From the NCBI RefSeq assembly GCF_001988955.1, contig NZ_CP014263.1, positions 1,736,001-1,800,000 on the forward strand: a stretch of DNA of 64,000 bases, written 5' to 3'. Below, piece by piece: positions 9,094 to 16,746 of the stretch. Numbering within the stretch: the stretch's first letter is position 1; each line of letters opens with the position of its first letter. A program made the translations under genes and the position numbers. This DNA is from Spirosoma montaniterrae (GTDB lineage: Bacteria; Bacteroidota; Bacteroidia; Cytophagales; Spirosomataceae). The notes beneath the pieces were generated by a model that worked only from the letters and a program-made list of their open reading frames with translations, did not search any database and was not told the DNA's origin.

Positions 9094-10056
9094 TCAGGCG
9101 GGTACGAGTGCTTCGGCGTAATGATCGCTGACTTCTTTGACCAGCAATCGCATCAGGCCGTGGAGTTCGTCGGGAGCTTCGATGGTCACGGCGTCGCCGT
9201 AGGAGAGGAGCCACCGGCCCAAACCTTCGAGGTAGGGTGTGCAGAGGTGAAGCCGGACGCTGTCGCCGAGGTCGTCTTCGCCCTGAAACCCCCAGCTATA
9301 TCGCTGCTCCTGCACATACCGGGCCACCGATTTGGGAAACACGACCCGCACATTGATCAAAGGCATGTCCATCACCCGCGCCCGGTCGAGGTACTGGCGG
9401 AGCGTAAGCCGGTCGCGATGGGCGAATCGTTCGCCGGTATTGGTCAACTGCCGGATGCGATCCAGCCGAAAATCGCGGTAATCCTGCCGGTTGCGGCAGT
9501 AGGCAATCAGGTGCCAGTTCATACTATAATGATACAGGCCCACGGGTTCTACCTCACGGATGCTTTCGGGCTTTTCGTAGCTCTGATAGCACAACTCCAG
9601 CACCTGATGCCGCGCAATGGCCTGCTGAATGCTGTTGAGCCAGCCGCCCGGTTGCGCGGGTGCGCTGTTGCGGTGCCGGGCAATCAGCACCTTCGGGCCA
9701 AGATCGTCCAGGTGTTCCTGATCGGGTCGTTTCAGTACCGACTTAATCTTGTACAAGGCTGATTCAAAGGCTGTCTGCACCGATTCGTCGCCCCATTTCT
9801 CGACTAATTTGGCCCCAAACAGCAGCGCACTGGCTTCGACATTGGAGAACATAACGGGCGGCAGGTGGTAGTCGGTCAGGAAGTAGCCCACGCCGGCTTC
9901 GGCCCCGATTGGAACCCCCGCTTCTTCGAGCGACCGCACGTCGCGGTAGACCGTCCGCAGGCTGATTTGAAACCGGTCGGCGAGTTCCTGCGCTTTTACG
10001 ACGCGCTTGGTTTGCAGATGAATCAAAATGGCCGTCAGGCGGTCGAGTCGGTTCAT
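9094..10056 (-). CDS. YafY-type transcriptional regulator (DeoR-like HTH + WYL domain)
   Basis: From ATG 10056 (MNRLDRLTAILIHLQTKRVV) the protein has 320 residues. An in-frame ATG 135 bp upstream (10191) would run into the divergent GNAT gene and is rejected. The N-terminal winged helix (AQELADRFQISLRTVYRDVR) is followed by a WYL domain at about 140-230 (SMNWHLIAYCRNRQDYRDFR) and a WCX-like C-terminus. WYL regulators respond to small ligands or nucleic acids. It is divergent from the GNAT gene across a 90-bp gap, so it may control that gene and itself. Confidence 0.88.
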   Translation of the reverse strand: MNRLDRLTAILIHLQTKRVVKAQELADRFQISLRTVYRDVRSLEEAGVPIGAEAGVGYFLTDYHLPPVMFSNVEASALLFGAKLVEKWGDESVQTAFESALYKIKSVLKRPDQEHLDDLGPKVLIARHRNSAPAQPGGWLNSIQQAIARHQVLELCYQSYEKPESIREVEPVGLYHYSMNWHLIAYCRNRQDYRDFRLDRIRQLTNTGERFAHRDRLTLRQYLDRARVMDMPLINVRVVFPKSVARYVQEQRYSWGFQGEDDLGDSVRLHLCTPYLEGLGRWLLSYGDAVTIEAPDELHGLMRLLVKEVSDHYAEALVPA

Positions 10057-10146
10057 GTGGGGCGTATTTGGTTGTACGAAAATACGCCCTTTGCCAAACA
10101 TTTGCCCAAAAAATGAGGTAATAGAACCAAACGAGACACCGCGCCC

Positions 10147-10458
10147 ATGAACCTGACCGACGCAACCGTTACCGATAATCGACACCATCACCGCTTCGAG
10201 CTAAAACTCGATGGCAAGCTGTCCATCATCCAATACCAACCCGTTGACGACGAGACGCTGGCGTTGCTGCACACCGAAGTCGACCCCAGTTTAGAGGGGC
10301 AGGGAGTTGGCTCTCATTTGGTAAACGGTGTGCTGGAATACGCCGACCGCAACGGCCTGAAGATTGTGCCGCTCTGCCCCTTCGTAAGCGCGTACCTCAA
10401 ACGCCACCCCGACTGGCAGCGGGTGGTCTCAACGGCCTACAGCGTAGACGATTTTTAG
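10147..10458 (+). CDS. Small GNAT-family N-acetyltransferase (COG2388 type)
   Basis: 103 residues. HTEVDPSLEGQGVGSHLVNG holds the acetyl-CoA pyrophosphate loop (QGVGSHL), followed by LEYADRNGLKIVPLCPFVSA and the terminal FxxRHPDW-like segment (YLKRHPDWQRVV) seen in the one-domain YidJ/COG2388 acetyltransferases. The substrate is unknown. The gene ends immediately before the left edge of accessory array I: repeat-unit sequence begins about 10 bp after its stop. Confidence 0.88.
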   Translation: MNLTDATVTDNRHHHRFELKLDGKLSIIQYQPVDDETLALLHTEVDPSLEGQGVGSHLVNGVLEYADRNGLKIVPLCPFVSAYLKRHPDWQRVVSTAYSVDDF

Positions 10459-10548
10459 TGAAAAACACGCTGCCTGTCATCCGACAAGCCGCCCACGCGG
10501 AGCGAACCAACGCACTAACCGCCGAAATCGAGCGTTATGCACACCGCA
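10459..10548. repeat. Left edge of accessory array I: one truncated copy of the array repeat
   Basis: The segment GCTGCCTGTCATCCGACAAG at about 10470-10489, then CCCACGCGGAGCG, corresponds to the piece found between each attC-like hairpin and the stop of the next cargo gene elsewhere (for example 11720-11760, 13130-13165, 28035-28070). The hairpin itself is missing here, so the array has lost its last attC-like site at this junction. Confidence 0.6.
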
Positions 10549-11271
10549 TCACTGATTGTATTTGTCAATTTCGGCCAAAAGCTTATTTGCCTCTTTCAAT
10601 ATCTCAGTATAATTATTAACCATTGCCTGGGAATAATCAGTACTTAATTTTAAATAATTTTTAAACTTAGGATCAATTATTTTATCTGATTCTTTCTTCG
10701 GATAAGAAACAAGTTCTTTCTCGGGATTATCGATAACATAACTCAAAGCTTTATCATCGACATTTGCTGCAAGTTTTTCGACTTCCACAAGGCTGGGAGT
10801 TGTTACCTGATAATAGCCTAATATTGATTTCTTCAAATCTTTATCTTCTATAGAACCAATCTTCCCACTGGATTTAAAGCCTTCATAAGTACCATTGTTC
10901 AACTTGGTTTGACTAAACTCGAATTTGTATGAAACACTTGCGTCAGCTTTTTTCAAACTGTCTATTCTTGCTTTAGTCAGACTTAACATAAACAGGTTTA
11001 TTTTTAAGTTTTTTGCTGTTCTATTTTTCGATGTAGTTATGTTCTCAATATCGCGTTTTATATCTTCTTTAAGATCTACCAGAAAAGCTTTCGCTTCTGC
11101 CTGCTGATGCCTATGCTCACTCCAACCATGCAACCAAATTGAGAGTGACACGGCAAAAACAATTATTCCTATTTCAAGCAATACTTCCTTGACCTTATGT
11201 CCAAAAGACGTTTCAGAGTTACTCATAACTGCAAAGGCTTTTTTGGTATGTTTTAATATTTCGTCCTGCAT
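10549..11271 (-). CDS. Hypothetical single-pass membrane protein (DUF6090-like), array I cargo
   Basis: The most likely start is ATG 11271 (MQDEILKHTKKAFAVMSNSE, 240 residues); an ATG at 11430 would add 53 residues lying in repeat DNA. KVKEVLLEIGIIVFAVSLSI is a membrane helix followed by WLHGWSEHRHQQAEAKAFLV, which resembles the membrane-plus-WxxEx(K/R) opening of DUF6090-type Bacteroidota proteins; the remainder is a lysine-rich helical cytosolic or periplasmic domain. No catalytic motif is visible. AT-rich compared with flanking core genes, in line with acquisition as a cassette. Confidence 0.65.
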   Translation of the reverse strand: MQDEILKHTKKAFAVMSNSETSFGHKVKEVLLEIGIIVFAVSLSIWLHGWSEHRHQQAEAKAFLVDLKEDIKRDIENITTSKNRTAKNLKINLFMLSLTKARIDSLKKADASVSYKFEFSQTKLNNGTYEGFKSSGKIGSIEDKDLKKSILGYYQVTTPSLVEVEKLAANVDDKALSYVIDNPEKELVSYPKKESDKIIDPKFKNYLKLSTDYSQAMVNNYTEILKEANKLLAEIDKYNQ

Positions 11272-11787
11272 AATCCTGTCGTCAAAAGGCTTTGTCTGGA
11301 AGCATTCAAAATGTGTGTTAACTACCCTCGTCAGACGTTCCGTTTGTCGTCTGCAGTCCGAAGTAGAAAGCCCAAATCTACATAATAAAGCCGTTCGTTT
11401 TGTCACCTGCAACCCAAAAAAATTAAGCATAAACCTGCCTAACCGGGGCGTTCAAACTGTTGTACGGCACACGCGGATTAGCTACAGCTAACCAAATTAC
11501 TTAGCTTTCTTCTTGGGATAGGAAAATAGCGGTTGATTTCTTCCTACTGCACATGCAACCTGTCGCCGAGACGCTGGCAAAGAAGCACTTTATGGACGCG
11601 CACCCAAAGGCCGAAAGGGCTGATGGTGAACGAGTTACTTGCTTAAACACACGTATCTGCTATCTTTACACCCTTTCCCGCGTTGGGCTGAATGCCTAAC
11701 TTCGGGACGTGCTGCCTGTCGCCCGCGACACGGCACACATGGAGTACATACAACACAAGGTACGCTATTTTTCAGTCGGTCATTTGG
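11272..11787. repeat. Array I spacer: degenerate ~58-bp repeats around an attC-like hairpin
   Basis: No gene in these 516 bases. It holds GCCTAACCGGGGCGTTC at about 11440, then CAACCTGTCGCCGAGACGCT at about 11557, running into the hairpin at 11603, and GCTGCCTGTCGCCCGCGACA after the hairpin. These are copies of the unit seen in every spacer of arrays I and II: C(C/T)AAC..GGGGCGT...CTGTCGCCCG, about 58 bp per unit. Confidence 0.7.
11603..11699. other. attC-like hairpin 1 (array I)
   Basis: Left arm ACCCAAAGGCCGAAAGGG pairs with right arm CCCTTTCCCGCGTTGGGC. Outer boxes are ACCCAAA (a decayed RYYYAAC) and GTTGGGC (perfect GTTRRRY). The interior contains TGATGG, GTTACTTGC and CTTTACAC, shared with hairpins 2 and 4. 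It lies about 90 bp past the stop of the SEFIR gene, where a cassette attC would be expected. Confidence 0.55.
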
Positions 11788-12873
11788 CTAATATCCTCTT
11801 TTGCGTCTCATCTCCATAGATTTTTTTACTACTTCTTCTATCTTTTCCATTAGCCACAAGAAAGCCATTTTACTAACTTCTTCCCCCCTTAAATCTTTTT
11901 GGCCGTTGGTATCCTTCCAGAACGGATTCAACTTACTATCAACATCAAAACTGTACTGTTCAACCATTATTCTCTTGGGTTCGTCGCCCCGAAAATAGAA
12001 TCCTCCAGGTTCAAGAGAAGGAGAACCGTCATAATATTCTAAAAAGAATATGCTACCTTCAGTGCTATTCGAGTATATAGTACGCCAAGTAAATTTGATA
12101 GAGTTTCCCTGTCCGTTATGTAATATTGCTTTATGATACTTCCTTTCTAAAAAAAACCTAAATTCGGTTGAAGATTGATATTTGTTGGCTTTAGCTTCAA
12201 TCTCATCAAATAGCTTTTCTACTACGTAATCAGCATTATTTTTTGCCTGTTGGCTTCCGAGAAAAGCAAGCCTTTCGTTTTCAATTTGCTGCTCACGGTA
12301 GATTTTATTCGAACGCTCTACTATTGGATCAATTTCTGGGATGCTGTCAAAATCTGGTATATCACCGAGCTTGGGCCTAACAACCTGCGGTTTTTCGTAT
12401 ATGTCTTTCGTAAGTTTAAGCAAATCCGATTCATATTGATTGTCATTCACCATTGAGCGATGAATTAGCGTTTTGATATAGCCGGGTGCGCTCGTTTGGT
12501 TTGTGCCAGCCCTCAACACAGGCAAGAATTTATTGTTATAATCTTGTAGGCTGTATAATTCCTGAGAGATTATTGAATGTTCAAAACCTGCTCCACCTTT
12601 TCTGTTTTCAGCTTTAGTTTTGTATGATGGCGTTAGTATAATCAAAACCTTATCAGCAGCCTCAAGAGATTTCTCCATGAAAGCCGTCATATTTTTCCCT
12701 ACAGTTAAGTCATACTGGTCTAGTAATATTTCCAAGCCATATTTCTCTGTTAAATCATTTGCTAATTTTAGTACCCATTCTTGATGCAATTCTCCATCCC
12801 ACGAGTAGGATATGAAAACAACTTTCCTCTGATTTTCCACACGTTTAAATTTTAAACCTACCTTCTGAGACAT
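11788..12873 (-). CDS. SEFIR/TIR-like domain protein, probable defence or signalling effector
   Basis: 361 residues. After a short lead, KVVFISYSWDGELHQEWVLK, then LANDLTEKYGLEILLDQYDL and AADKVLIILTPSYKTKAEN form a SEFIR domain (about residues 15-160), the TIR-related fold found in eukaryotic IL-17 receptors and in bacterial defence and STAND-type proteins. The C-terminal ~200 residues (from about PKLGDIPDFDSIPEIDP) are not recognisable and may be a target-sensing or effector region. It is a solo gene between two repeat spacers of array I. An antiphage role is inference from domain and context. Confidence 0.8.
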   Translation of the reverse strand: MSQKVGLKFKRVENQRKVVFISYSWDGELHQEWVLKLANDLTEKYGLEILLDQYDLTVGKNMTAFMEKSLEAADKVLIILTPSYKTKAENRKGGAGFEHSIISQELYSLQDYNNKFLPVLRAGTNQTSAPGYIKTLIHRSMVNDNQYESDLLKLTKDIYEKPQVVRPKLGDIPDFDSIPEIDPIVERSNKIYREQQIENERLAFLGSQQAKNNADYVVEKLFDEIEAKANKYQSSTEFRFFLERKYHKAILHNGQGNSIKFTWRTIYSNSTEGSIFFLEYYDGSPSLEPGGFYFRGDEPKRIMVEQYSFDVDSKLNPFWKDTNGQKDLRGEEVSKMAFLWLMEKIEEVVKKSMEMRRKRGY

Positions 12874-12885
12874 TCACCTTGTCAA

Positions 12886-13177
12886 CCGAAACCTAGAAAT
12901 GGAAGTTCAGACTAACCCAACCGGGGCGTTCACACTGTCGCCCGAAACCCGGAAATGAAAACCAGACGCTCCCCTGCGAGACGTGCCACCTGTCGCCAAG
13001 GCGCTGGCATATAAGCACTTTTGGACCCACACCCAACGTCAGCGGGGGGTGATGGATAGTTACGTACTTGACTGAACAACAGCAGCTTGCAACCTTTACA
13101 CCCCTGCTTGAGTTGGGTTGCTCTCTGACTTTGGGACGTGCGGCCTGTCGAACGAGAAATGGCAGCGCGGAGCAATA
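12886..13177. repeat. Array I spacer: ~58-bp repeats on both sides of attC-like hairpin 2
   Basis: Units seen: CACCTTGTCAACCGAAACC at about 12880, ACCCAACCGGGGCGTTCACA at 12916 continuing CTGTCGCCCGAAACCCGGAA, CCACCTGTCGCCAAGGCGCT at about 12988 running into the hairpin, and TTGGGACGTGCGGCCTGTCG at about 13132 after it. The units are degenerate and irregularly spaced; no open frame of note. Confidence 0.7.
13031..13118. other. attC-like hairpin 2 (array I)
   Basis: Boxes ACCCAAC (13031-13037) and GTTGGGT (13112-13118) fit RYYYAAC and GTTRRRY exactly. The arms ACCCAACGTCAGCGGGGGGTG and CACCCCTGCTTGAGTTGGGT pair with a few mismatches. The interior has TGATGG-like ATGGATAG, GTTACGTACTTG and CCTTTACAC. 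It sits 60 bp beyond the stop of the 13.2-kb gene and 88 bp is a normal attC length. Confidence 0.6.
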
Positions 13178-13789
13178 TCATTCAGTTCCTTCAATCAGTC
13201 CATTATCTTGGTGTTTACCCAATTCCATTAAAGGTTTACCTACATTCGTCCATATAATTTGCCTAATTTCTTGATCCGAAAAGCCTAAGTCTCTAAAGAT
13301 AGAAATCCGCTCTTTCATTGTCCTATTATCAGCTTCAAATATTTGCCGTTGGATTAACTCATTTTCGAGCATTGCCTTCTCTTTCTCGGATTGCTCACGC
13401 CATCTCAAATCCTTTCCTCTGCTATGTCTGTCGTTTAAGTATTCTCTGATTTGTTGTAAGGGATTTAAAGTACCTAAAACCTCCCAAAAGCCGGGTGACT
13501 GAATATTGATTTTTGATATAACCATCCTGTGTTCCGGTAAAAGGAACTCATTAGAGTTATCCAGTTTAAAATTTGGGGCGAGAGATAAACCCAATTCATA
13601 AAAAAAGAATTTAGAACGCCTTCTTGAATACGAATTAGGGGAAACAACACCCAAAAAATCATCAAACACGTACAAGCAGTTGTAAGCATTCTCTAAATCA
13701 AACAGATAGTCGGTAATTTCTTTAACCGTGCCAGCCCTATTAGCATTGATTCGTAATGTGGTATTCTCTGTCGGCATTAGGAGTAACAT
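13178..13789 (-). CDS. Hypothetical protein, array I cargo
   Basis: 203 residues from ATG 13789, or 199 from ATG 13777; no ribosome binding site decides between them. The first half is a mixed alpha/beta domain (TVKEITDYLFDLENAYNCLY), then INIQSPGFWEVLGTLNPLQQ, then a charged helical stretch (DRHSRGKDLRWREQSEKEKA) and a C-terminal DLGFSDQEIRQIIWTNVGKP. I do not recognise a named family. The SPGFWEVLG-NPLQQIREYL block looks conserved rather than random and would be a good search seed. AT-rich, minus strand, single gene between two repeat spacers. Confidence 0.65.
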   Translation of the reverse strand: MLLLMPTENTTLRINANRAGTVKEITDYLFDLENAYNCLYVFDDFLGVVSPNSYSRRRSKFFFYELGLSLAPNFKLDNSNEFLLPEHRMVISKINIQSPGFWEVLGTLNPLQQIREYLNDRHSRGKDLRWREQSEKEKAMLENELIQRQIFEADNRTMKERISIFRDLGFSDQEIRQIIWTNVGKPLMELGKHQDNGLIEGTE

Positions 13790-14261
13790 TTGAACTGAAA
13801 GAGACTTGTTAATAAGCGGAACTCCGATTGTAAAGATAGAAAGTGATTTGTCAAGAGTTAAAAATGTAGCGCAAAACTTGGAAATGAACGCCTAAAACGT
13901 CCGTCCGGGGACGTTCCCTGTGTCGCAAGAACCGCCGAAATGGAAACCCACAACTTGCCTTAGCAGGGCGTTTGGCCTGTCGACCGCAACTGCCCTAACG
14001 GACCGCCCGACGGCTCCGGGATGTGCGGCCTGTCACACGAACGACGGAGCACGCACAAGCCAACAGCCTGAACGGGCCACCCAACACCGGCATGTGCTGA
14101 TGCGCGTAGCGCATTTACACATGCCGGTGTTGGGCTGACCACATAAACTACCGGTGAGCATCCTGTCGCCCAGAAACTGAAAATGGAAGCACACCAACTT
14201 AAACGACTTGCTAAATTAACGACCATTCGGCCTGACCAAATTCAGGCCGAATGGCTCAGTT
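13790..14261. repeat. Array I spacer with several ~58-bp repeats and attC-like hairpin 3
   Basis: Units: CGTCCGGGGACGTTCCCTGT at about 13904, CTTAGCAGGGCGTTTGGCCT at about 13960, GGGATGTGCGGCCTGTCACA at about 14019, then the hairpin at 14079, and ATCCTGTCGCCCAGAAACTG at about 14160. Genes are absent here. Confidence 0.7.
14079..14135. other. attC-like hairpin 3 (array I), best-formed copy
   Basis: 57 bp. Boxes ACCCAAC (14079-14085) and GTTGGGC (14129-14135). Arms ACCCAACACCGGCATGTG and CACATGCCGGTGTTGGGC pair at 17 of 18 positions. Inside, an unpaired CTG/TTA bulge is followed by a terminal stem ATGCGC-GTA-GCGCAT. Outer stem, unpaired spacer and variable terminal stem is the folded architecture described for attC sites. 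Confidence 0.65.
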
Positions 14262-14819
14262 TTATGGCCGAATTCGGCTTCGTTCTTCGTCTGTCTTCAA
14301 ACCTTCAGGCAGGCTTTGTTGAAAACTTTCTCTGGCTGCTCTTAAAAAACCGGGGTCGTACTTTTGAATTTCTTCAAATTCTTGAAGAATGGCACCCGCA
14401 TTTAATGGATACCGCTCTTTGACCAGTGTTTCCATTTCCTCTTTAGGAAGGGGGGCCAAGTGGTCAATCATAGCATCCAGCAGTTCTTCCAGTCGCTTAT
14501 ATTGGTCGCTCTCGATAGCCTGCTCAATTTTCTCCTCGAATGGCTTCATGAAATCCTTTTTCCATTCATCCGATTCTAATAATTCTTTGGTGGCTTTTTG
14601 AGCGGCCAACTGGCCTTTTGTTTCGGCCCGTTCCTCCATGACGGCGACGTATTTTTTGATTTCATCAATTTTAAAAATATCCATGTATGTTTTCATGGAT
14701 TCCATTGATGATTTCATGGCGTTGATTTGTTCCTGTTGTGATTTGATTTGCTGGCGCAAAACCAAAAGAATGGCAGCAGACGACGCAAGGGTTATGAGTG
14801 GTTGTAAATATTCGTTCAT
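14262..14819 (-). CDS. Hypothetical membrane-anchored coiled-coil protein, array I cargo
   Basis: 185 residues. MNEYLQPLITLASSAAILLV is an N-terminal membrane anchor, followed by a heptad-rich region (LRQQIKSQQEQINAMKSSME) and a charged helical domain (EKIEQAIESDQYKRLEELLD) ending in PEGLKTDEERSRIRP. No catalytic motif. It is the first cargo gene from the right-hand end of array I, in the place of the most recently inserted cassette if the integron model holds. Function unknown. Confidence 0.65.
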   Translation of the reverse strand: MNEYLQPLITLASSAAILLVLRQQIKSQQEQINAMKSSMESMKTYMDIFKIDEIKKYVAVMEERAETKGQLAAQKATKELLESDEWKKDFMKPFEEKIEQAIESDQYKRLEELLDAMIDHLAPLPKEEMETLVKERYPLNAGAILQEFEEIQKYDPGFLRAARESFQQSLPEGLKTDEERSRIRP

Positions 14820-15018
14820 AAATTGAATTTAATCTTGGTTGTCGAGCCGCGCGCTGTGTCGCACACAACCCTCCCAACTCACTAACTTGGCCTACACGGG
14901 GCGTTCCCTGTGTCAGCCAAAAGCTGGAAATGGACACCTTTTAAACTTGCCCAACCGGGGCGTTCACTTTGTCGCACGAAACCCGCCCGCAAGTAACGGT
15001 TTGGTTGATTCACCCAAC
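14820..15018. repeat. Array I right end: two tandem ~60-bp repeat units
   Basis: Two clear units: ACACGGGGCGTTCCCTGTGT (from about 14893) continuing AAAAGCTGGAAATGGACACC, and GCCCAACCGGGGCGTTCACT (from about 14951) continuing TTGTCGCACGAAACCCGCCC. The second runs into ACCCAAC at 15012, where the flanking sequence shared with array II begins. Confidence 0.7.
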
Positions 15019-15070
15019 TAGTACATGTACGCAAGACTGCGGAACTACCACAGTCTCCCAATCAGCACGA
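15012..15070. other. attI-like junction at the right end of array I
   Basis: ACCCAAC (15012-15018) is GTTGGGT on the minus strand, a perfect GTTRRRY core, at the junction between array repeats and a flank beginning TAGTACATGTACGCAAGACT, then GCGGAACTACCACAG. The same flank, about 70% identical, follows CCCAAC at the right end of array II (29340). This is what an attI x attC junction would look like with cargo read on the minus strand. Confidence 0.45.
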
Positions 15071-15155
15071 TGTGATTCCGCGAGGTTGGTCCGTTTCGTA
15101 CAACTTTGCAGAGGTTTGGTAAAGAAAAATGATCGGTGTGATACGCACAAATTTA

Positions 15156-15220
15156 GGCACGCTGAATTAATTAAACGGTAGGTGAAGTTGCAAATAGCTG
15201 TGCAATGCGGGTGAGACACT
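15156..15220 (+). pseudogene. Dead copy of the small gene at 29482
   Basis: AGGCACGCTGAATTAATTAA and following bases align with the start of the intact gene at 29482, with the upstream GATACGCACAAATTT also conserved. The start codon is AGG instead of ATG, and the tyrosine codon of IKRY is TAG. Reading gives H-A-E-L-I-K-R-stop. Homology fades near 15220, just before the efflux operon. It shows that the right flanks of both arrays are paralogous. Confidence 0.7.
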
Positions 15221-15243
15221 GAATCAAACAGGTGTTTATGCCG

Positions 15244-16746
15244 TTATTCCCAGCCGCCACCCAACGCCCGGTACAAATCCGTCAGGGAGAGAAACTGGGC
15301 TTGTTTGGTGTTGATAAGGGCCAGTTCGGCTTCCAGTACGTTTCGCTGGGCGGTAATCACTTCGAGGTATGTAGCGTAGCCGCTGCGAAACAGGTCGTTG
15401 GCGATATTCACCGCGTTGGTTAGCGTGGTCACTTCCTCGGTCTGTAACTCGGCCACCTGCCGGTAGTTCTCCACCCCCCGTAGTCCCGTGGTCACTTCGC
15501 TGAAGCCGGTCACGATGGTTTGCCCGTAGCGGTAGAAAGCTTCGCGGCTCTGTGCCACCGACCCCCGGTAGTTGGCCCGGATAAACCGCCGGTTGAATAC
15601 CGGTGCCGACAGCCCGCTCAGCAGCCCGGCAGCAATCGACGCGGGATTAGCCAGCGTACCCAACCGGAACGAGTTCAGCCCGAGGTAGCCCGTCAGGTTC
15701 AGGCTGGGCAGAAATTCGGCCCGCGCTACGTCCACGTCCACGTTGGCGGCCTGTAACTCAAGTTCAGCCTGGCGGATGTCGGGTCGGCGGAGGAGCATCT
15801 GCGCGGGCAATCCCGTCAGCACCTTCCCCGGCAACTCGCGGGACTGTAGCGAACTGCCCCGCAGAATGGGCTGCGGGTAGCGGCCCAGCAACCGGTTCAG
15901 TTCGTTCTCGGCCTCGATGATCTGCTGCCGTACCTGTCCCTGCCGGCTGCGGGTGTTGAGCAGTTGGGCCGCAAACTGCTGTACGGCCAGTTCGGTGACG
16001 CGCCCGGCCTCTTTCTGCACCCGAACCAGTTCCAGGGCGTTGCTCTGGTACGAGATGTTTTTCTGGATAATCTCCAGTTCGCCATCCAGAGCCAGCAGCG
16101 TGTAGTAATAGCGGGCCACTTCGGCTACCAATCCCGTAATAACGGCCTGACGACCCCGTTCGGACCCCAGCAGCCGCAGGTACGCAGCTTTGCGCTGGTT
16201 GCGGAGCTTCCCCCAGATATCTACCTCCCAGGTGCTGCGGACACCCACAAAAAAGTCGGGGGTTGGGTTGGGAATGAGCAGGTCTCCCCGCACGTTGTCC
16301 GACAGGTTGGTGTCGAAGTTACCGACGCCGTTGAGCGTATTGCGTCCGTAGCGATCCACCCCGGCAGAGGCCACTACGTTGACCTGCGGGGCCAGAAATC
16401 CCCGGCTGTAATCGAACGTAGCGCGGGCCTGCTCGATCCGTTGCGTAGCGATGCGGAGGTCCAGATTTTGTGTCAGGGCCGTGTCGATCAGTTCGATCAG
16501 GTTGTCATCGTCGAAGAAGGTGCGCCAGTTCAGGGCCGCAATGCCGACCGAATCCGACGGCCCGACGCGGTCCGGCCTGACGTGGTCCGGCCCGGCGAAG
16601 GTCGTTGGAACGGGCCGGGCCACTGGTGAAGCCGGTAGAGCCGGTTGCAGCGACCGGATGGTCTGACAACCACTCAGCAACACCAGACAGAGCACGCCCA
16701 GCGGGGCAGTTTTACGAAGCGTTTTACGAATGAACGGGACTTCCAT
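15244..16746 (-). CDS. Outer-membrane efflux lipoprotein (OprM/NodT family)
   Basis: From ATG 16746 (MEVPFIRKTLRKTAPLGVLC) the protein has 500 residues with a lipobox LVLLSGC. A far upstream ATG at 16953 would add a random-looking leader antisense to nothing useful. Family features: NWRTFFDDDNLIELIDTALT, the STWEVDIWGKLRNQRKAAYL segment, PAQMLLRRPDIRQAELELQA and the repeated helical hairpins ending FLSLTDLYRALGGGW. It forms the trimeric outer-membrane channel of the tripartite pump and overlaps the RND gene by 23 bp, so translation is probably coupled. Confidence 0.93.
   Translation of the reverse strand: MEVPFIRKTLRKTAPLGVLCLVLLSGCQTIRSLQPALPASPVARPVPTTFAGPDHVRPDRVGPSDSVGIAALNWRTFFDDDNLIELIDTALTQNLDLRIATQRIEQARATFDYSRGFLAPQVNVVASAGVDRYGRNTLNGVGNFDTNLSDNVRGDLLIPNPTPDFFVGVRSTWEVDIWGKLRNQRKAAYLRLLGSERGRQAVITGLVAEVARYYYTLLALDGELEIIQKNISYQSNALELVRVQKEAGRVTELAVQQFAAQLLNTRSRQGQVRQQIIEAENELNRLLGRYPQPILRGSSLQSRELPGKVLTGLPAQMLLRRPDIRQAELELQAANVDVDVARAEFLPSLNLTGYLGLNSFRLGTLANPASIAAGLLSGLSAPVFNRRFIRANYRGSVAQSREAFYRYGQTIVTGFSEVTTGLRGVENYRQVAELQTEEVTTLTNAVNIANDLFRSGYATYLEVITAQRNVLEAELALINTKQAQFLSLTDLYRALGGGWE

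Noticed and set aside
10057..10191. Upstream start (10191) for the WYL regulator
   Set aside because: Would overlap the divergent GNAT gene and adds 45 residues unlike the family; ATG 10056 starts exactly at the HTH.
14183..14422. Small plus-strand frame starting MEAHQLKRLAKLTTIRPDQI
   Set aside because: Overlaps the 3' end of the minus-strand coiled-coil gene and repeat DNA; no evidence of coding beyond an open frame.
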